The notes under the pieces were generated by a model. It worked only from the letters and a program-made list of their open reading frames with translations, ran no database searches and had not been told where the DNA came from. The translations under genes and the position numbers were made by a program. From assembly GCA_019054805.1 (NCBI GenBank), contig JAHQIY010000011.1:1307001-1371000 (forward strand): 64,000 nt of DNA, given 5' to 3'. Within the stretch, counting starts at the first letter, position 1; the number at the start of each line of letters is the position of its first letter. Of this stretch, positions 1 to 17,570 are shown piece after piece. Origin of the DNA: Brachionus manjavacas (lineage: Eukaryota > Rotifera > Eurotatoria > Ploima > Brachionidae).

Positions 1-140
1 TTATTATAATACAAAAATAATAAATTTACTGGTCAATTATAATTAGTCGCTTTTTTTCAGTGTTTTTTTTTAACTTTAGCCGCTTTTTTCACTTACTTGC
101 CAATTATTGAACAATGATAGTGAAAAAAAGCGATGATACG

Positions 141-530
141 TTAGATTTGATAAACAACCTGGACTGGCTTTGAAATCAGTGTGTCCGAGCATACTGGCAA
201 ATTTATTGCTTTTAACTGAATTTCGATACCGCTGATTATTACGTTATTGTAACGTTTCATTTCGTAAAACCAATCAAGAAACGGTTTGTCAACGTCAGGA
301 TAATCTGGAAGTTTTATTTTTTTTCGATCCGGTCTTATCAAATTGCTTTCATAAGCCTCTAATATTTTGTCTTTTTGGCCAAGTATTGTTGAAATTGTGG
401 ACGGATAAACATCATATTCATATGCGAGATTCTTCGTTTTTTTGCTATTTTTGTGTGATTTAATAATATTATATTTTGTTTCAAAAGTTAAGACTTTTCG
501 TTTTTTCCTGAATCGATTTCTTTGTTTTCA
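141..530 (-). pseudogene. Tigger/pogo transposase N-terminal remnant
   Basis: The reverse strand encodes the beginning of a CENP-B/Tigger-type transposase. A psq-like helix-turn-helix stretch (about 340-500) is followed by the second DNA-binding helix-turn-helix containing YPDVDKPFLDWFYEMKR and IISGIEIQLKAI, which matches the Tigger/CENP-B pattern of an acidic DVDK start and an ISG..IQ..A helix. An in-frame stop near 490 and the loss of the DDE catalytic part toward the window edge show it is dead or truncated. A Tigger-like terminus on the far side of the LINE (4930-5199) probably belongs to the same element. Confidence 0.6.
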
Positions 531-639
531 TTTTAATTAGATACAGCAATTTTACAAATACAAAAACAAAAAAGCATTTATATTTTTTCTTTTCTTAATC
601 AGTCAATAAAAATTAATAGTATTTATTTTTATTTATTTA

Positions 640-672
640 TTTGTTTTCTGTACCGAGCTAAAGCTCCTTCAG
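640..672 (-). repeat. LINE A 3' hairpin and AAAT tail
   Basis: Read on the reverse strand, CTGAAG is followed by a GAGC-TTTA-GCTC hairpin, GGTACAGAAAACAA, and a run of AAAT units down to about 622. The same block occurs at 30715-30766, 54888-54946 and 55280-55335 on the other strand. In CR1/L2-type LINEs such a 3' stem-loop is the RT recognition site. Confidence 0.75.
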
Positions 673-849
673 AATAAATAAAAAATAAAATAAAAAAATA
701 AAATAAAAATAAAATTAAAGTAAATAAAATTAGATAAAAAAAAAAAGAATCAAGAGATAAAGAAAATAGAGTAAATACGCTAAAAAAAATTAAAGTTGAA
801 AAGACATAAATTGGAAAAGATTGTTTCATGTGGCACATGTTTAAATAGT

Positions 850-2109
850 TCAAGTTTTAGGAAAAAAAGAAGAAATAGTAAGGTAGCAATTACACAATGG
901 AGTTGGGTATTCAATATATCTCGATTCGAAACCTTCTTTGTATTCCATCACCAGTCTTACAACCAATGGAATAGAATGACTCAGTCCTGTCCCAACATAT
1001 TTCTCGCTCAACTCAAAAAGACGATTCGAGACTGTTAGTAATTTTAGTTTATTAAAAGCTTCATGTTGCACGATGTTGGAGGGAGTATCATATTTTAACT
1101 TAAGGATAAATCTGAATGCTGTATTCTGAATTACATGTAGTTTTTTGATATCATTTTCTGAAAATGAATTCAAGCAAGGAAAAGAATAGTCTAAAATAGA
1201 TCCGACTAAAGATTTATATAAATTTCCTAGTGTGTTTTGAGTGAGACCCCATTTTTTGTTTGACAATATATTAATAATATTTAGCCTTTTGTTGCAGCGT
1301 TCTTTAATTTCGTCTACTAGTATATTAAAGTTTAACTTAGAATCAAATTTAATACCAAGAAGTTTGATTTCTTTTTGGCTCACTATTCTGTTTACATAGA
1401 TTTTTAAGTTAAGATAATCACCCTCTTTTTTGTACCTAGAAAAGACTACTGAACACGACTTTTCAACTGATATCTTCATTTTCCATTTAATAAGCCATTG
1501 TTCTAGTTCGTTGGTGTATTTATTAATCTTATTTTCTAGGTTCCCCTTTTTGTTATAAATGAAGAATGTAACTAGATCATCTGCGAAAAGCAGAGAGTAT
1601 TCATTATTTGTTTTGTTTCTTTTGGGGATGTCATTGATATATATACTAAATAAAAGAGGAATAATTACTGAGCCTTGAGGAACACTTGCAGTTATTTGAT
1701 ATTCATCACTCAAATGGTCATTCACATTTACCTTATATGTCCTACTATCTAAAAAGGATCTAATCCAGTTTGTCAAGTAATGAGGTGGATTCATTTTAAT
1801 CAATTTAAAAAGTAGACCTTCATGCCAAACCCTATCAAAGGCTTTAGAAATATCAAAAAACAGACCACAAACTCTTTTTTTTCTATTAAGTGATTCCACG
1901 ATTTTTTGAATTAAAAAGAAAAGATTATCTGATGTTCGCCGGTGTTTCCTAAATCCACATTGCTCCTGGATAAGGAGTGAATTTTGTTCCAAATAATTGT
2001 ATAATCTTGAAAATACTATGCGTTCCAGGATGTTTCCTAAACAACTCGTTATACTAATTGGTCTATAATTTAAAGGATCTTGTAAAGAAGAGGCTTTTAT
2101 TTGAATCAT
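850..2109 (-). pseudogene. LINE A ORF2 part 3: reverse transcriptase
   Basis: 419-residue ORF with RT motifs in order: LNYRPISITS, CGFRKHRRTSDNLF, GLFFDISKAFDRVWHEGLL (motif A), SVPQGSVIIPLLFSIYIND, and the FADD catalytic box in LLFADDLVTFF (the FADD variant usual in Jockey/I/CR1 elements). The thumb region (LLGIKFDSKLNF, NLYKSLVGSILDYSFPCL) follows. The catalytic residues are present, but the ORF is separated from its endonuclease by frameshifts. Its C-terminal 60 residues recur almost unchanged at 30400-30578. Confidence 0.85.
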
Positions 2110-2852
2110 AGTAATGTTCGATGTTTTCCATGCTTTAGGGACTCTACCTTCTCGAAGAGATAAATTAAAAGTTCTATAATTTCTATTAATGAATTTCTAG
2201 GTAAGTTTTTTAACATTAGATTATGAATTTGGTCAGGTCCTGATGCCGCTTCATTTTTCAATCTTTTTAGAGACATAATTAATTCATTTAAGCAAATTGG
2301 ATCATTAAAATTAGACTGATCATAATTTCTAAAGAATTCAGAGTTAGAATTAAGTATTTCGAAATCTTTATCACGATCTATTAAAACAGAATTAGGACTA
2401 AATATTGAAGATAGGAGTTCTCCAAAGCATTTTCCCTTTTCTTCATTAGTTTTGAATTCCTTCTCATTTAAAAACAAATTTGGGATTAAATTTGATCCTT
2501 TTTTTGATCTAAATTTATATATTTTTTTCCAGAATGGTCTACTTGTCAATGGGTTTTTTCCCATTTTCTCAATAAAATCAAACCAATTTTGATTCCAGAA
2601 TTTTTTTAAAGAGGCTTTTATCTCAAATGTAAGTTGATTAAATTTTTTCTTGAGATTTTGACAGCGAGTTTTTTGAAAGTTTCTTCTTACTTTCCTGCGT
2701 TCTTTTATCAGAATAACAATGTTCGGGGGAAGACTGGTTTTGTAGATTTTCTGCGAATGATAAGGAATGCTTTTATGTGAAGTAGAAATAATTTTTTCTG
2801 TAATTTTATCATTTAGTTGATCTATTGTGAGGGAACTTTCAGTGATATTCAC
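2106..2852 (-). pseudogene. LINE A ORF2 part 2: linker between endonuclease and RT
   Basis: 248-residue frame-shifted continuation of ORF2. It is Lys-rich (motifs such as KERRKVRRNFQKTRC) and ends with LKRLKNEAASGPDQIHNLMLK, the conserved GPDxI.N block just before RT motif 0 in many LINEs. A second frameshift near 2150-2200 shifts the reading into the RT ORF. No start-codon meaning should be attached to its first Met. Confidence 0.65.
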
Positions 2853-3666
2853 TATTTGAGAATTTAAAAATCTCGCTGAATAATTGCCAGTTTGCTTTCT
2901 TATAGTTAAACTTTTTAGCTGCTGATTTATTTTCTAATTGATAGCCCATAGAAATCGATGCTTCGATTGGGAAATGGTCACTAGTCATGTCTTGACTATT
3001 TAGGACACAAAAGTCGGTAATTTTGTCAATTAATGAAGATGAAACTAAGAAAAGATCAAGGATTACAAAGTAATTCCTATTAAAAATATTGAAAGTAGGA
3101 CGCTCATCATTGATTACTGAGAAGTCTAACTCATTGATTATTCTTTCCAACATTATGCCGTTTTCATTTTCCCCTACGCAGCCTATTTGCTTTGTTCTGG
3201 CGTTAAGATCACCACCTAAAATGTAGTTTCTACATTTTTTATTAACAGTTTTAAAAAACTCAAAGTTCAGAAGCGTATTGGGTGGATTATAAAGACTGAA
3301 TATAAACAATTCATTATTCTTTCCTAAGTTCATTTTTATACAAAGGAGTTCGGAATTGAATTCCTCATAAGAGAAATCTTGTATAAATTCAATTCCTTCT
3401 TTAATTGAAATTGCTACTCCTCCTCCATACTTGTTGCGTGGTTTTGTTATGAATTGATAATTGTGAAAATCAAGATAAATATTTGCCTCACTTAAATCTA
3501 TCTTTAGTTCATTGAGCAAAACAATGTCTGGACATTTTTGAGCTAAAAAATTGGCTAAGAGATGAACCCTACTAGGTAAATGAAGACAATTCCAGTGTGT
3601 AATTACTAACCTTGTTTTATTAAGAGGTTTTGTCCTTAAAGTTGATTTATTTAACTTCTTGTTCAT
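2839..3666 (-). pseudogene. LINE A ORF2 part 1: endonuclease domain
   Basis: 275-residue ORF with the endonuclease/exonuclease/phosphatase fold. Visible motifs are ITHWNC near the start, LLNELK (catalytic Glu), KYGGGVAISIK, GGDLNAR (catalytic Asp/Asn) and the closing SDHFPIE (catalytic Asp-His). These residues are intact. The frame breaks at about 2850, where the following ORF continues the protein in another frame, so ORF2 is no longer one reading frame. The domain nicks target DNA to prime reverse transcription. Confidence 0.8.
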
Positions 3667-4880
3667 TCTAAATTTTCTTCAATGCTGTTTTGACTGGCAG
3701 TTTGCTGACCAATTTCGTTAGATGATTGAACTACTTGAATTGAACATTCAGTTGTTGAACTGTTTGATTCAGACTCGAAGGTACTTTCGTTTTGATTTTC
3801 TAAGACAACTAATGGTTTCTTTGATTCATTTTCGGTGAGCTCTTTTTCATTTGGATCAGATTCGGGAAATCTCTTGGTTTGATTTTTGGTTTGGAAAAAA
3901 TACTCAGTCTCATTCTGATCATTTGAGCGTACATTGACAGGTGACTGGCATAGTGGTAGAAAATCGTTTAAACGACTTACCAAATCTTCTTCTAAAACTG
4001 GAGTTTTAAGGTCTTTTGGGCTAATTTGGGATATTACGTCATTGAAATTTGTTGGCTGATATCCAGGTGTTTTTGGCATCACATTTTCATCATTATCTTT
4101 TTGGTCAGCTTCAAATAATGATTGCGTTTCTTCTGAGTCAATGTAAAGATCATTGTAGTACATCTTTTTCCTTTCAAGCGACTTAAGCTTTTCGGCAATG
4201 GAGCATATTTTTGTCAAATGTCCTTTCTGATGACAATTTTCGAATAGTGTTTCTTTGACAGGGAATTTAGCAATGTTGTGTCCTTCATCATCACAAAAAT
4301 AGCATTTCTGCTTTTGTCCAACAATTGACACAAGACACTTTAAACCATACATTATTGTGGGGCCTGACAAGCTTCCAATAATATTCTCAACTTCTTTTGG
4401 AAATGATATTCTCACCCTTCTGACACCATTTTTCCTCTCGGGTCTATCTTTATATTTTTCTTCGGTAATGTGTTCAATATTGAGTCCATCAATTCGAACA
4501 GCATTAAAGAAGGTTCCAAGTCTATGATTCTCGAAATCAGAGGGCAAGAAGTGAAATCGAAAAGTACAATACCTTCTGAGATCCGGGACTTTATTTGCAT
4601 CTTCAAGTCTGAAAATGGTTCCATTGATATTGATGTCACGATCGAAAACTTTGGCAACATTAAAAGCAGCATTAAACTCTATTATCCAAACTTTGTTTGA
4701 AGAGAAATTGTAGATACTTGTGATCGCATCATTTTCCACTTGGTTCAGGACGACATCAAGTGCACTAAATAAGACTTTATGGCTAATCGGTTTGTCTAAC
4801 TTCTTCAAGTTTAGCTTGACCGAATTTTTAAATATCCACCGTCGGTTTTGGTTTGTTTTGTTGAGCGACATTGCCAACAC
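3663..4880 (-). CDS. LINE A ORF1, gag-like nucleic-acid-binding protein
   Basis: 405-residue ORF that opens the LINE. Around residues 190-225 there are two zinc-knuckle-like motifs: CYFCDDEGHNIAKFP (C-x2-C-x4-H, with the last Cys replaced) and FENCHQKGHLTKIC (x-x2-C-x4-H-x4-C, with the first Cys replaced). Both knuckles are therefore imperfect. The C-terminal 150 residues are acidic and polar and look disordered. In related LINEs ORF1 binds the element RNA and forms RNPs. It ends four bases into the endonuclease ORF (3663-3666), a tight arrangement typical of ORF1/ORF2 junctions. Not a host gene. Confidence 0.7.
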   Translation of the reverse strand: MLAMSLNKTNQNRRWIFKNSVKLNLKKLDKPISHKVLFSALDVVLNQVENDAITSIYNFSSNKVWIIEFNAAFNVAKVFDRDININGTIFRLEDANKVPDLRRYCTFRFHFLPSDFENHRLGTFFNAVRIDGLNIEHITEEKYKDRPERKNGVRRVRISFPKEVENIIGSLSGPTIMYGLKCLVSIVGQKQKCYFCDDEGHNIAKFPVKETLFENCHQKGHLTKICSIAEKLKSLERKKMYYNDLYIDSEETQSLFEADQKDNDENVMPKTPGYQPTNFNDVISQISPKDLKTPVLEEDLVSRLNDFLPLCQSPVNVRSNDQNETEYFFQTKNQTKRFPESDPNEKELTENESKKPLVVLENQNESTFESESNSSTTECSIQVVQSSNEIGQQTASQNSIEENLE

Positions 4881-4929
4881 ACAACTTTCAACGGTTTTTT
4901 TACGTGATGACGCTATTAATTACATTTTG

Positions 4930-5199
4930 GTTTTTCAAATTTGCTAAGCCAAACGACAAATTTTCAAATTTTTCTAGAATAGTAGTAAGGTTTGAAATTT
5001 ATAGTTTTCGTTAAATCAAGTAATTTTAAATAGGAAATAAGTGTAAGTTGTACAAAACATTTAGTTCGTAAAATCAAGGTTTCGTTAGATCAAAAATTCG
5101 TTAGATCAAAAATTTTTTGCATGTAAATAGATTGCCGAATTTCCGTTCTTTTAATTTAGTTCGTAAAATCAAGATATTCGTTAAACCACGAGTTGACTG
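4930..5199 (-). mobile_element. Tigger/pogo-like terminal sequence
   Basis: The reverse complement begins TA|CAGTCAACTCG and continues with repeated CGTTAAACC / CGTTAGATC / TTCGTAAAATC units, the style of pogo/Tigger terminal inverted repeats (TA target, CAGT start, repeated xTAACGAx). The terminus is at 5199, next to a TA at 5200-5201. It faces the Tigger transposase N-terminus at 141-530, with LINE A in between. Confidence 0.5.
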
Positions 5200-5259
5200 T
5201 ACTAACATACTAAAATCTTCTGAAGAAGCTTACGCTCGAACAGATATACTTAAAAAAAA

Positions 5260-5690
5260 AAAAAACAAAAAAAAAGTTTGATGATTTTGAGATGAAAATC
5301 TCTTTAGAAAAAAATCCACCTATCTTATATCCACCAAAACTCAACCTAACAATTAATAATAAAAAAATTCCACAGTCCAGATCAACCAAATTTTTGGGAG
5401 TTACCTTCGATTACAAGCTTTCGTTTGATTCAGTAATCAATGAAACTAAAAGTAAATGCACCTCAAGACGATTAAGATTCTATCTTGTAGGTGGGACCTA
5501 AGTCAAAAGACATTAAGCTCTCTCTACAAATCTCTAATTGACTCTATTCAGGACTTCTTTTTTCCATTGTTAAATCTTTTATCAGATTCTAGCATAAGAA
5601 AATTACAAGCCGTCCAGAATACAGATACAGAAGTTTTATTTTATGCACCAAAAAAAAAAAGAATTACTATTCTGAACAAATAAGCACCAA
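5260..5690 (+). pseudogene. LINE reverse transcriptase fragment (related to family A)
   Basis: Two overlapping plus-strand ORFs (5292-5501 and 5456-5683) together read as an RT thumb region with TKFLGVTFDYKLSFD and WDLSQKTLSSLYKSLID, parallel to the LINE A motifs LLGIKFDSKLNF and WGLTQNTLGNLYKSLV. A frameshift near 5480 and loss of everything upstream of motif D show it is an inert fragment. Confidence 0.7.
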
Positions 5691-5985
5691 ATTACACGAA
5701 AATACATGTTTAATAAAAAAATATTTGATTTTTTTCACATTTGAAGCTTGAAATTCTTTTGTCTGAAATTGAAGTGGACCAATTGTTGTTTTTGGTCTAC
5801 TTCTTTTTCTATCTGATTGAATTGGGATATCCATACCCACTGAATCAAAACTACATTTTTTCTTAAGAGCAGCAATTGTAAACGACTAATTTTTTGTTCA
5901 GCTAGTTCTGTCCTTTTAAAAATATTTCGCTTTATTATAAATAAGTATTTAAATAAATAATATTTAATTTTTTTAATTGTGAAAC

Positions 5986-6297
5986 ATGCGTTCAAAAATC
6001 GACCAAAATACAAATCGCTTCATCCCTCTAAGAACCGAAATCAGAGCAATTAAGCGGCATAGATTTAACATGTACTTAAAAAGAATGGAACAGTTGAAAC
6101 AGTTGGTAAAAAATGAGCTGCAATCAATTAAAGAAATTGAAATAAAGAAAGAAATAGTTGAGCTCAGAAAAAGAAGCGTTTTCAAATCGAATCCAATACG
6201 AAATTATGTTCGAATTGACATTAGGCCAAGTGAAAAAGAATTGACAATACCAATTACCCCATTTTTGTTCAAAAGATCAAGTAGATTAAAAAAATGA
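5986..6297 (+). CDS. Small TPX2-domain protein
   Basis: Intact 103-residue ORF opening with ATG (MRSKIDQNTNRF). Residues 11-36 (RFIPLRTEIRAIKRHRF...) follow the TPX2-repeat pattern PF.L.TE.RA..R..F. A Lys/Glu-rich helix (about 30-60) leads to RKRSVFKSNPIRNY and PSEKELTIPITPF. This resembles the extreme C-terminus of TPX2, which in vertebrates reads approximately R(K/R)xLVHKANPIRKY...PLTVPxSPxF. TPX2-family domains bind microtubules and spindle factors. The ORF could be a stand-alone mini-protein, the last exon of a gene whose upstream exons I cannot see, or a retained fragment. A candidate AATAAA lies near 6380. The family call is fairly secure; gene status is not. It stands between LINE debris and the GRK gene. 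Confidence 0.6.
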   Translation: MRSKIDQNTNRFIPLRTEIRAIKRHRFNMYLKRMEQLKQLVKNELQSIKEIEIKKEIVELRKRSVFKSNPIRNYVRIDIRPSEKELTIPITPFLFKRSSRLKK

Positions 6298-7416
6298 TCT
6301 AAATTAAAATGACACTAATTTTTATAAAAAATTCTTACAAATTATTATATTTTATTTATTTAAAAATTGATATTCACTAATAAATTTTCTAATTATTTTT
6401 ATTTTTTGATACTTGTAATGCTAAATATAATCAACTCTTTTTCAAAAAACTTCCTAAACAATTATTGATCTTGTCTTTAATCAATCTTTATTTCAGAAAT
6501 CCTTTTGCTAAATTTTTAAAAAATTTTATAATTAATTTAGAAAATTTATCACCAACAAGTCAAATATCATGAAAAATACTTAAATTTTTTAAAATAAAAA
6601 ATGTTTTTTTGTTAACGATTCGATGTGAGAGAGTTAAATTTTAGAGTGTTGATAAAGGATAATTTTTAAACAATAAATAATGAATTGAGAAAATTTTGAA
6701 TAATGAAGATAGTAATTGAAAATGAAGAATGGTGGTCATTTAATTAAAAGAATACTAAAATTGTTAGAAAATTTCATAAAGTTGGTCTTTTAAATAAAAA
6801 AATTGGTTCTGGTTAAATGTTGTTGTTGAAAGAAAGTTTTAGTAAATTTTTCTTTCGAAAAATTTTCTCTTAAAAGTGTAAATCAGATTTATCTTGATTT
6901 CGATCAAAGAAAAAAAAAATAGCTTTTAATTTTTTTAATCTTAATTCTTTTTGAATTAAAAATTTAGATCCTGATGATTTTAAAAAATAAAATAAATTCG
7001 AAGAAGCCTTTTTTAATAAATAAATAATTCCCTTGATTTTCAATTTCAAAAATTCGTCCGTTCAATCCATTTTTGAATGGTCGTATTTGTTTTTATTTTT
7101 TGCATTTTTTTCCAAGATCATTAGGCAAATTTACGCAAAAATGGTAAATTCCAATACGGCACTTTCTTTAGCTTTGTTGAATGCTGGTTACCCAAAAATA
7201 GCACTTAATCGAAATAAAATAAATAAAGAAAAAGAAAAAAAACTTTATTTTAAATTTTCATAATAATAATAAAAGTAATTATTAACAAATAATTCTCACT
7301 AAATTCAACAATAAATTTAAACAAAAAATTTTACATTTTTACATTTTGTTAATTAGGCGGATTAATTTTCAAAAAAAAATCTAGATGTACTTTTTATGTT
7401 CTAGGACAGTGCGAAA
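6298..7416. other. AT-rich spacer with one weak ORF
   Basis: Separates the TPX2-like ORF from the convergent GRK stop. The only candidate is a short plus-strand frame from an ATG at 7141 to 7263 (about 40 residues, MVNSNTALSLALLNAGYPKI then a Lys-rich tail). It resembles nothing I recognise and may be chance. No repeat or RNA gene was seen. Confidence 0.3.
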
Positions 7417-14334
<6,918 letters not shown>

Positions 14335-14867
14335 GATAAAATTACTATCAAACGACTAGCAACAAGTGGAATTGTGGTTGCGTATTTGTACCATGCCTTG
14401 AAAAATTTTGATCTTGGCGTTTTTAGAAAAAAAATTAGTAATTGAATTTATTAAATTTTGTTTTTTTGATAATGTTTGTTTATGGGTAGAAAAATAAAAA
14501 AAAATTGAAATTTATTTTTACCTTTATGTTATTTTTGTTGTGTACGCAAAATTGCTCTTATTCACGAAAGATAAATGATGCGGCTTTTTTCATTATTGTC
14601 AAAGGTGACTTTAAATATTTATACACAAATTCTAGAATAAATATTATAATTTTAAAATTTTTATTTTCATTGATTTTGGCCTCTGTTTTGACAAAGCCTT
14701 ATCTTGAATTTCCTCCTGGATCGACTTACAATCAAAATTATTAAATTATCACCCTGATGAAATTCATGAACAAACAACACCGGAACAAAAACGGATGACA
14801 ATAATTACATAATTAAAGACAAACAGCATGGAATGAAGTGCATTACTTGAATTCCAAATTAAGCTCA

Positions 14868-15125
14868 GCGGAAGAAAAGGAAAAAAGTTGGAAAAAAGGG
14901 AATTTTTCTCTCAGGACGTCTTAATAGATTAAAGCATTTAATTTTTTTTTAAGTTAAAAGTGTTTGCTATATAAAATTTTTTTAAATATTCAAAAAAATT
15001 TATCTTAATTTTTTTTTCCTTTTGATTATTTAGCGGAAGAATGGGCTTAGGAAAATTGTCGCAAAAATGAAGAGGAATTTTTCACTTAAGGCGCCTCAAT
15101 AGATTAAAGTATTTAATTTTCTCTA
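14868..15125 (+). repeat. Imperfect direct duplication, about 165-bp period
   Basis: Two blocks share AGCGGAAGAA at the start and GGAATTTTTC.C...AGG.CG.CT.AATAGATTAAAG.ATTTAATTTT at the end. They lie at 14868-14955 and 15033-15125. The intervening DNA is plain AT-rich sequence. Origin unknown. Confidence 0.45.
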
Positions 15126-17514
15126 GCCAAGTTAATAGTGTTTTGTGAGATGAAAGATTTAATTATTAAAAAAAAAAGAAAAAAATTACTTTCGGTAGCT
15201 AAAAGTAATGAATGCTAAGAGCAAACGAGATTTATTTTATTTTAATGACATTAGGGATTAAGCTTACGGAATATTTGGCTTTGATTGATTTAGGCGCAAT
15301 AAAATTAGCTCTCTTTTTTTTAAATTTTGTGCTTCTTAATTTTCCTCAGTGAATTATGTGTTACTGGCTGCATAAAATTAAATTTAGATGCAAATACTTG
15401 AGTCCCAGTGTAGAATGCTTGGTGAATAATAAAAGGATCTTAGAATTTAAGATTTTGAGGCATAATAAATCTCGGAATAATATAAGCTTATTTTAATTTA
15501 ATAAAACTACTTGAATTGTTTGCTACTTGGATTTAGAGCCGAGCTTTAATTGCGTTTTAAAACATTAAAATTTTAAAACAATTAATTAAACATAATTTAT
15601 TGTTGAAAAATTTCAATTAAAAAATTATTTTTTATTTTTTTTTCAACCTAACTGTAGTCGAAAATATTTTAATTGAACCGAAAAATATTTTTTCTTTTTT
15701 TTCAATTTTGATGGAGCCTTCTTTCGTGAAAAAGAATTTATCTCCAAATTTTTTGTACTCGACCGACCGACAATTTTGAATTAAAATATTAAAATATAAA
15801 AAATACGCTTATTTACCTTGAGGTAAATAAATAATTTATTTATTTTTTTCTACTAAACGCAATTGTTTTTCTTTATCTAAAAAGCTTTTATTAATGTATT
15901 TTTCTCTTAAACCAGTTGGAAATTAATCATTATCTTGGAACAAGAAAAACTGCTTGAAGAACTGCAATAACAATTTTTCATTTCGGATCCTGCTTTAGTA
16001 AAATATTTCCGAAATCTGTTTGCAAACAATTGAATAATTTTTATCAACTCATAAAATTAAATCTTTTTTTGAAAAAATTAGATATTGAAGGATCTTCTCT
16101 AAATAAATGGAGAAGACTGTCAAATTCTCAATTTTTGAAAAATCTATTTTTAAAAATTATAAATTTTGAAAACTATTTATAATCAAATTGATAGCTCTTG
16201 AAATTTTATAAATAAAGCATTTACTCTTGAATTAGTTGAAGATAAAATTTAATACTAAAAAATCTACTTTATTTCTTTGAGCCATAAGGTAAAAATTAGA
16301 AAAAAAAATTTCTTTGATTCAAATACTACAAAAATAATAATTAAAAATAATTAAAAATTACAAATGTTTATTTTGATTTCATTGCTTCTTTTTTAAATTG
16401 AAAGAGAAGAAACGTAGAGAGAAGAACAAATTCGGCGATATTAAAAATTTCGATATTTATCTAATTTGAACTAAAGAATCTAATAAAAAAATTTGCAATA
16501 ACTAAAAATTTAGTATAAAAATAATTTTAAAATGTACAGTTTAACTTACAGATTTTAGTGACGAATTGATTCATGGAAATGCAATCCTATTATTTTAAAT
16601 ATTGACTAAAAAATTTAAAATTTCCAATATTTTTCGCATAGCAGAACAATTTTAAGATTTTTTTATATTATTTTTTTATTTTTAATTTCGATGTAAATGA
16701 ACAGACCAGTCATTTCTTCAAATTAAATTATTCATCTATTTAATCCAATATAGAAATTAGCTATTTTAATAAAATAATTAAAAAGATATAATACCTCGGT
16801 TTTTAAAATTGATTTTTTTGCAAAGGAATTTTTTTTTAGCTGGTCTTATGTAACACTTGTCAAATTAAAGCTCATGAGGTTTTAAATTCGGAACTACGCT
16901 GCATGTTCAAATGATGCATACTGACACAAACAGGAAATCTATTGTGCGCCTAATTTTTGAATTAAATTTAATTATTTCCTGTCTATTTTTAGCTGAAAAT
17001 TATTTAATTATACTTAGATTTTCCATAATTTTATTGAACATTTTAATAAACAATTTTTTTTGGTAATTTAATTTCTTTGTTGATTTGAATTTTTTTGTTT
17101 TTGTAAATTTTCTTCATGAAACATAAATTAATTAAAATATTTAAATAAATAGAAAAATTATGGCGTGTATTTAACCTTCTGACAAAAAAAAGATTCGCTG
17201 ACAAATTAATAATTAAATGACAAATAAAATAAATAACTGAAAAAAAAAATTATTAAAAGACTTAAATTAAATGAAAATTGTTCAAATTAAACATTGACAA
17301 AGCAAATTTTAAACTGAAAATAAAATAAATTTCTTATGACTATTTTAATAATTAGAATACAAAATAATTAATCTGTACTGACTATTTTTTGAAAGTTAAT
17401 TGTCAATTAATTAATTGTTCTAAAATATTTGCTTAATCTTTATTCAATATATGTCTTTTAAAATTTCTTTGCTTATTAACTCTATTTTTTTTTATATTTT
17501 TTATATTTTTTTTC

Positions 17515-17570
17515 TTTTTATAATTTATTCTGAAGGAGTACAGAAAACAAATAAATAAATAAATAATAAA
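17515..17570 (+). repeat. LINE A tail remnant without the hairpin
   Basis: ATTTATTCTGAAGGAG is joined directly to TACAGAAAACAAATAAATAAATAA. Compared with the full tails, the loop and second half of the GAGC-TTTA-GCTC hairpin are deleted. Confidence 0.6.

Larger units (their letters stand above)
622..4925 (-). mobile_element. LINE family A, near full length, decayed
   Basis: Non-LTR retrotransposon of about 4.3 kb on the reverse strand. In transcription order it has a gag-like ORF1, an ORF2 with an apurinic-type endonuclease and a reverse transcriptase, and a short 3' UTR ending in a hairpin and (AAAT)n. ORF2 is interrupted by frameshifts near 2850 and 2150. RT and ORF1 style point to the Jockey/I/CR1 group; the exact clade needs a tree. 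Truncated copies of the same 3' end occur at 30397-30766 and 55055-55330. The 5' boundary near 4925 is estimated from where ORF1 leader gives way to Tigger-like sequence; I could not identify a target-site duplication. Confidence 0.8.

Noticed and set aside
14505..14744. 79-codon ORF with a signal-peptide-like start
   Set aside because: It opens with TTG, lies in AT-rich DNA that favours hydrophobic codons, and has no homology I recognise or supporting splice sites.
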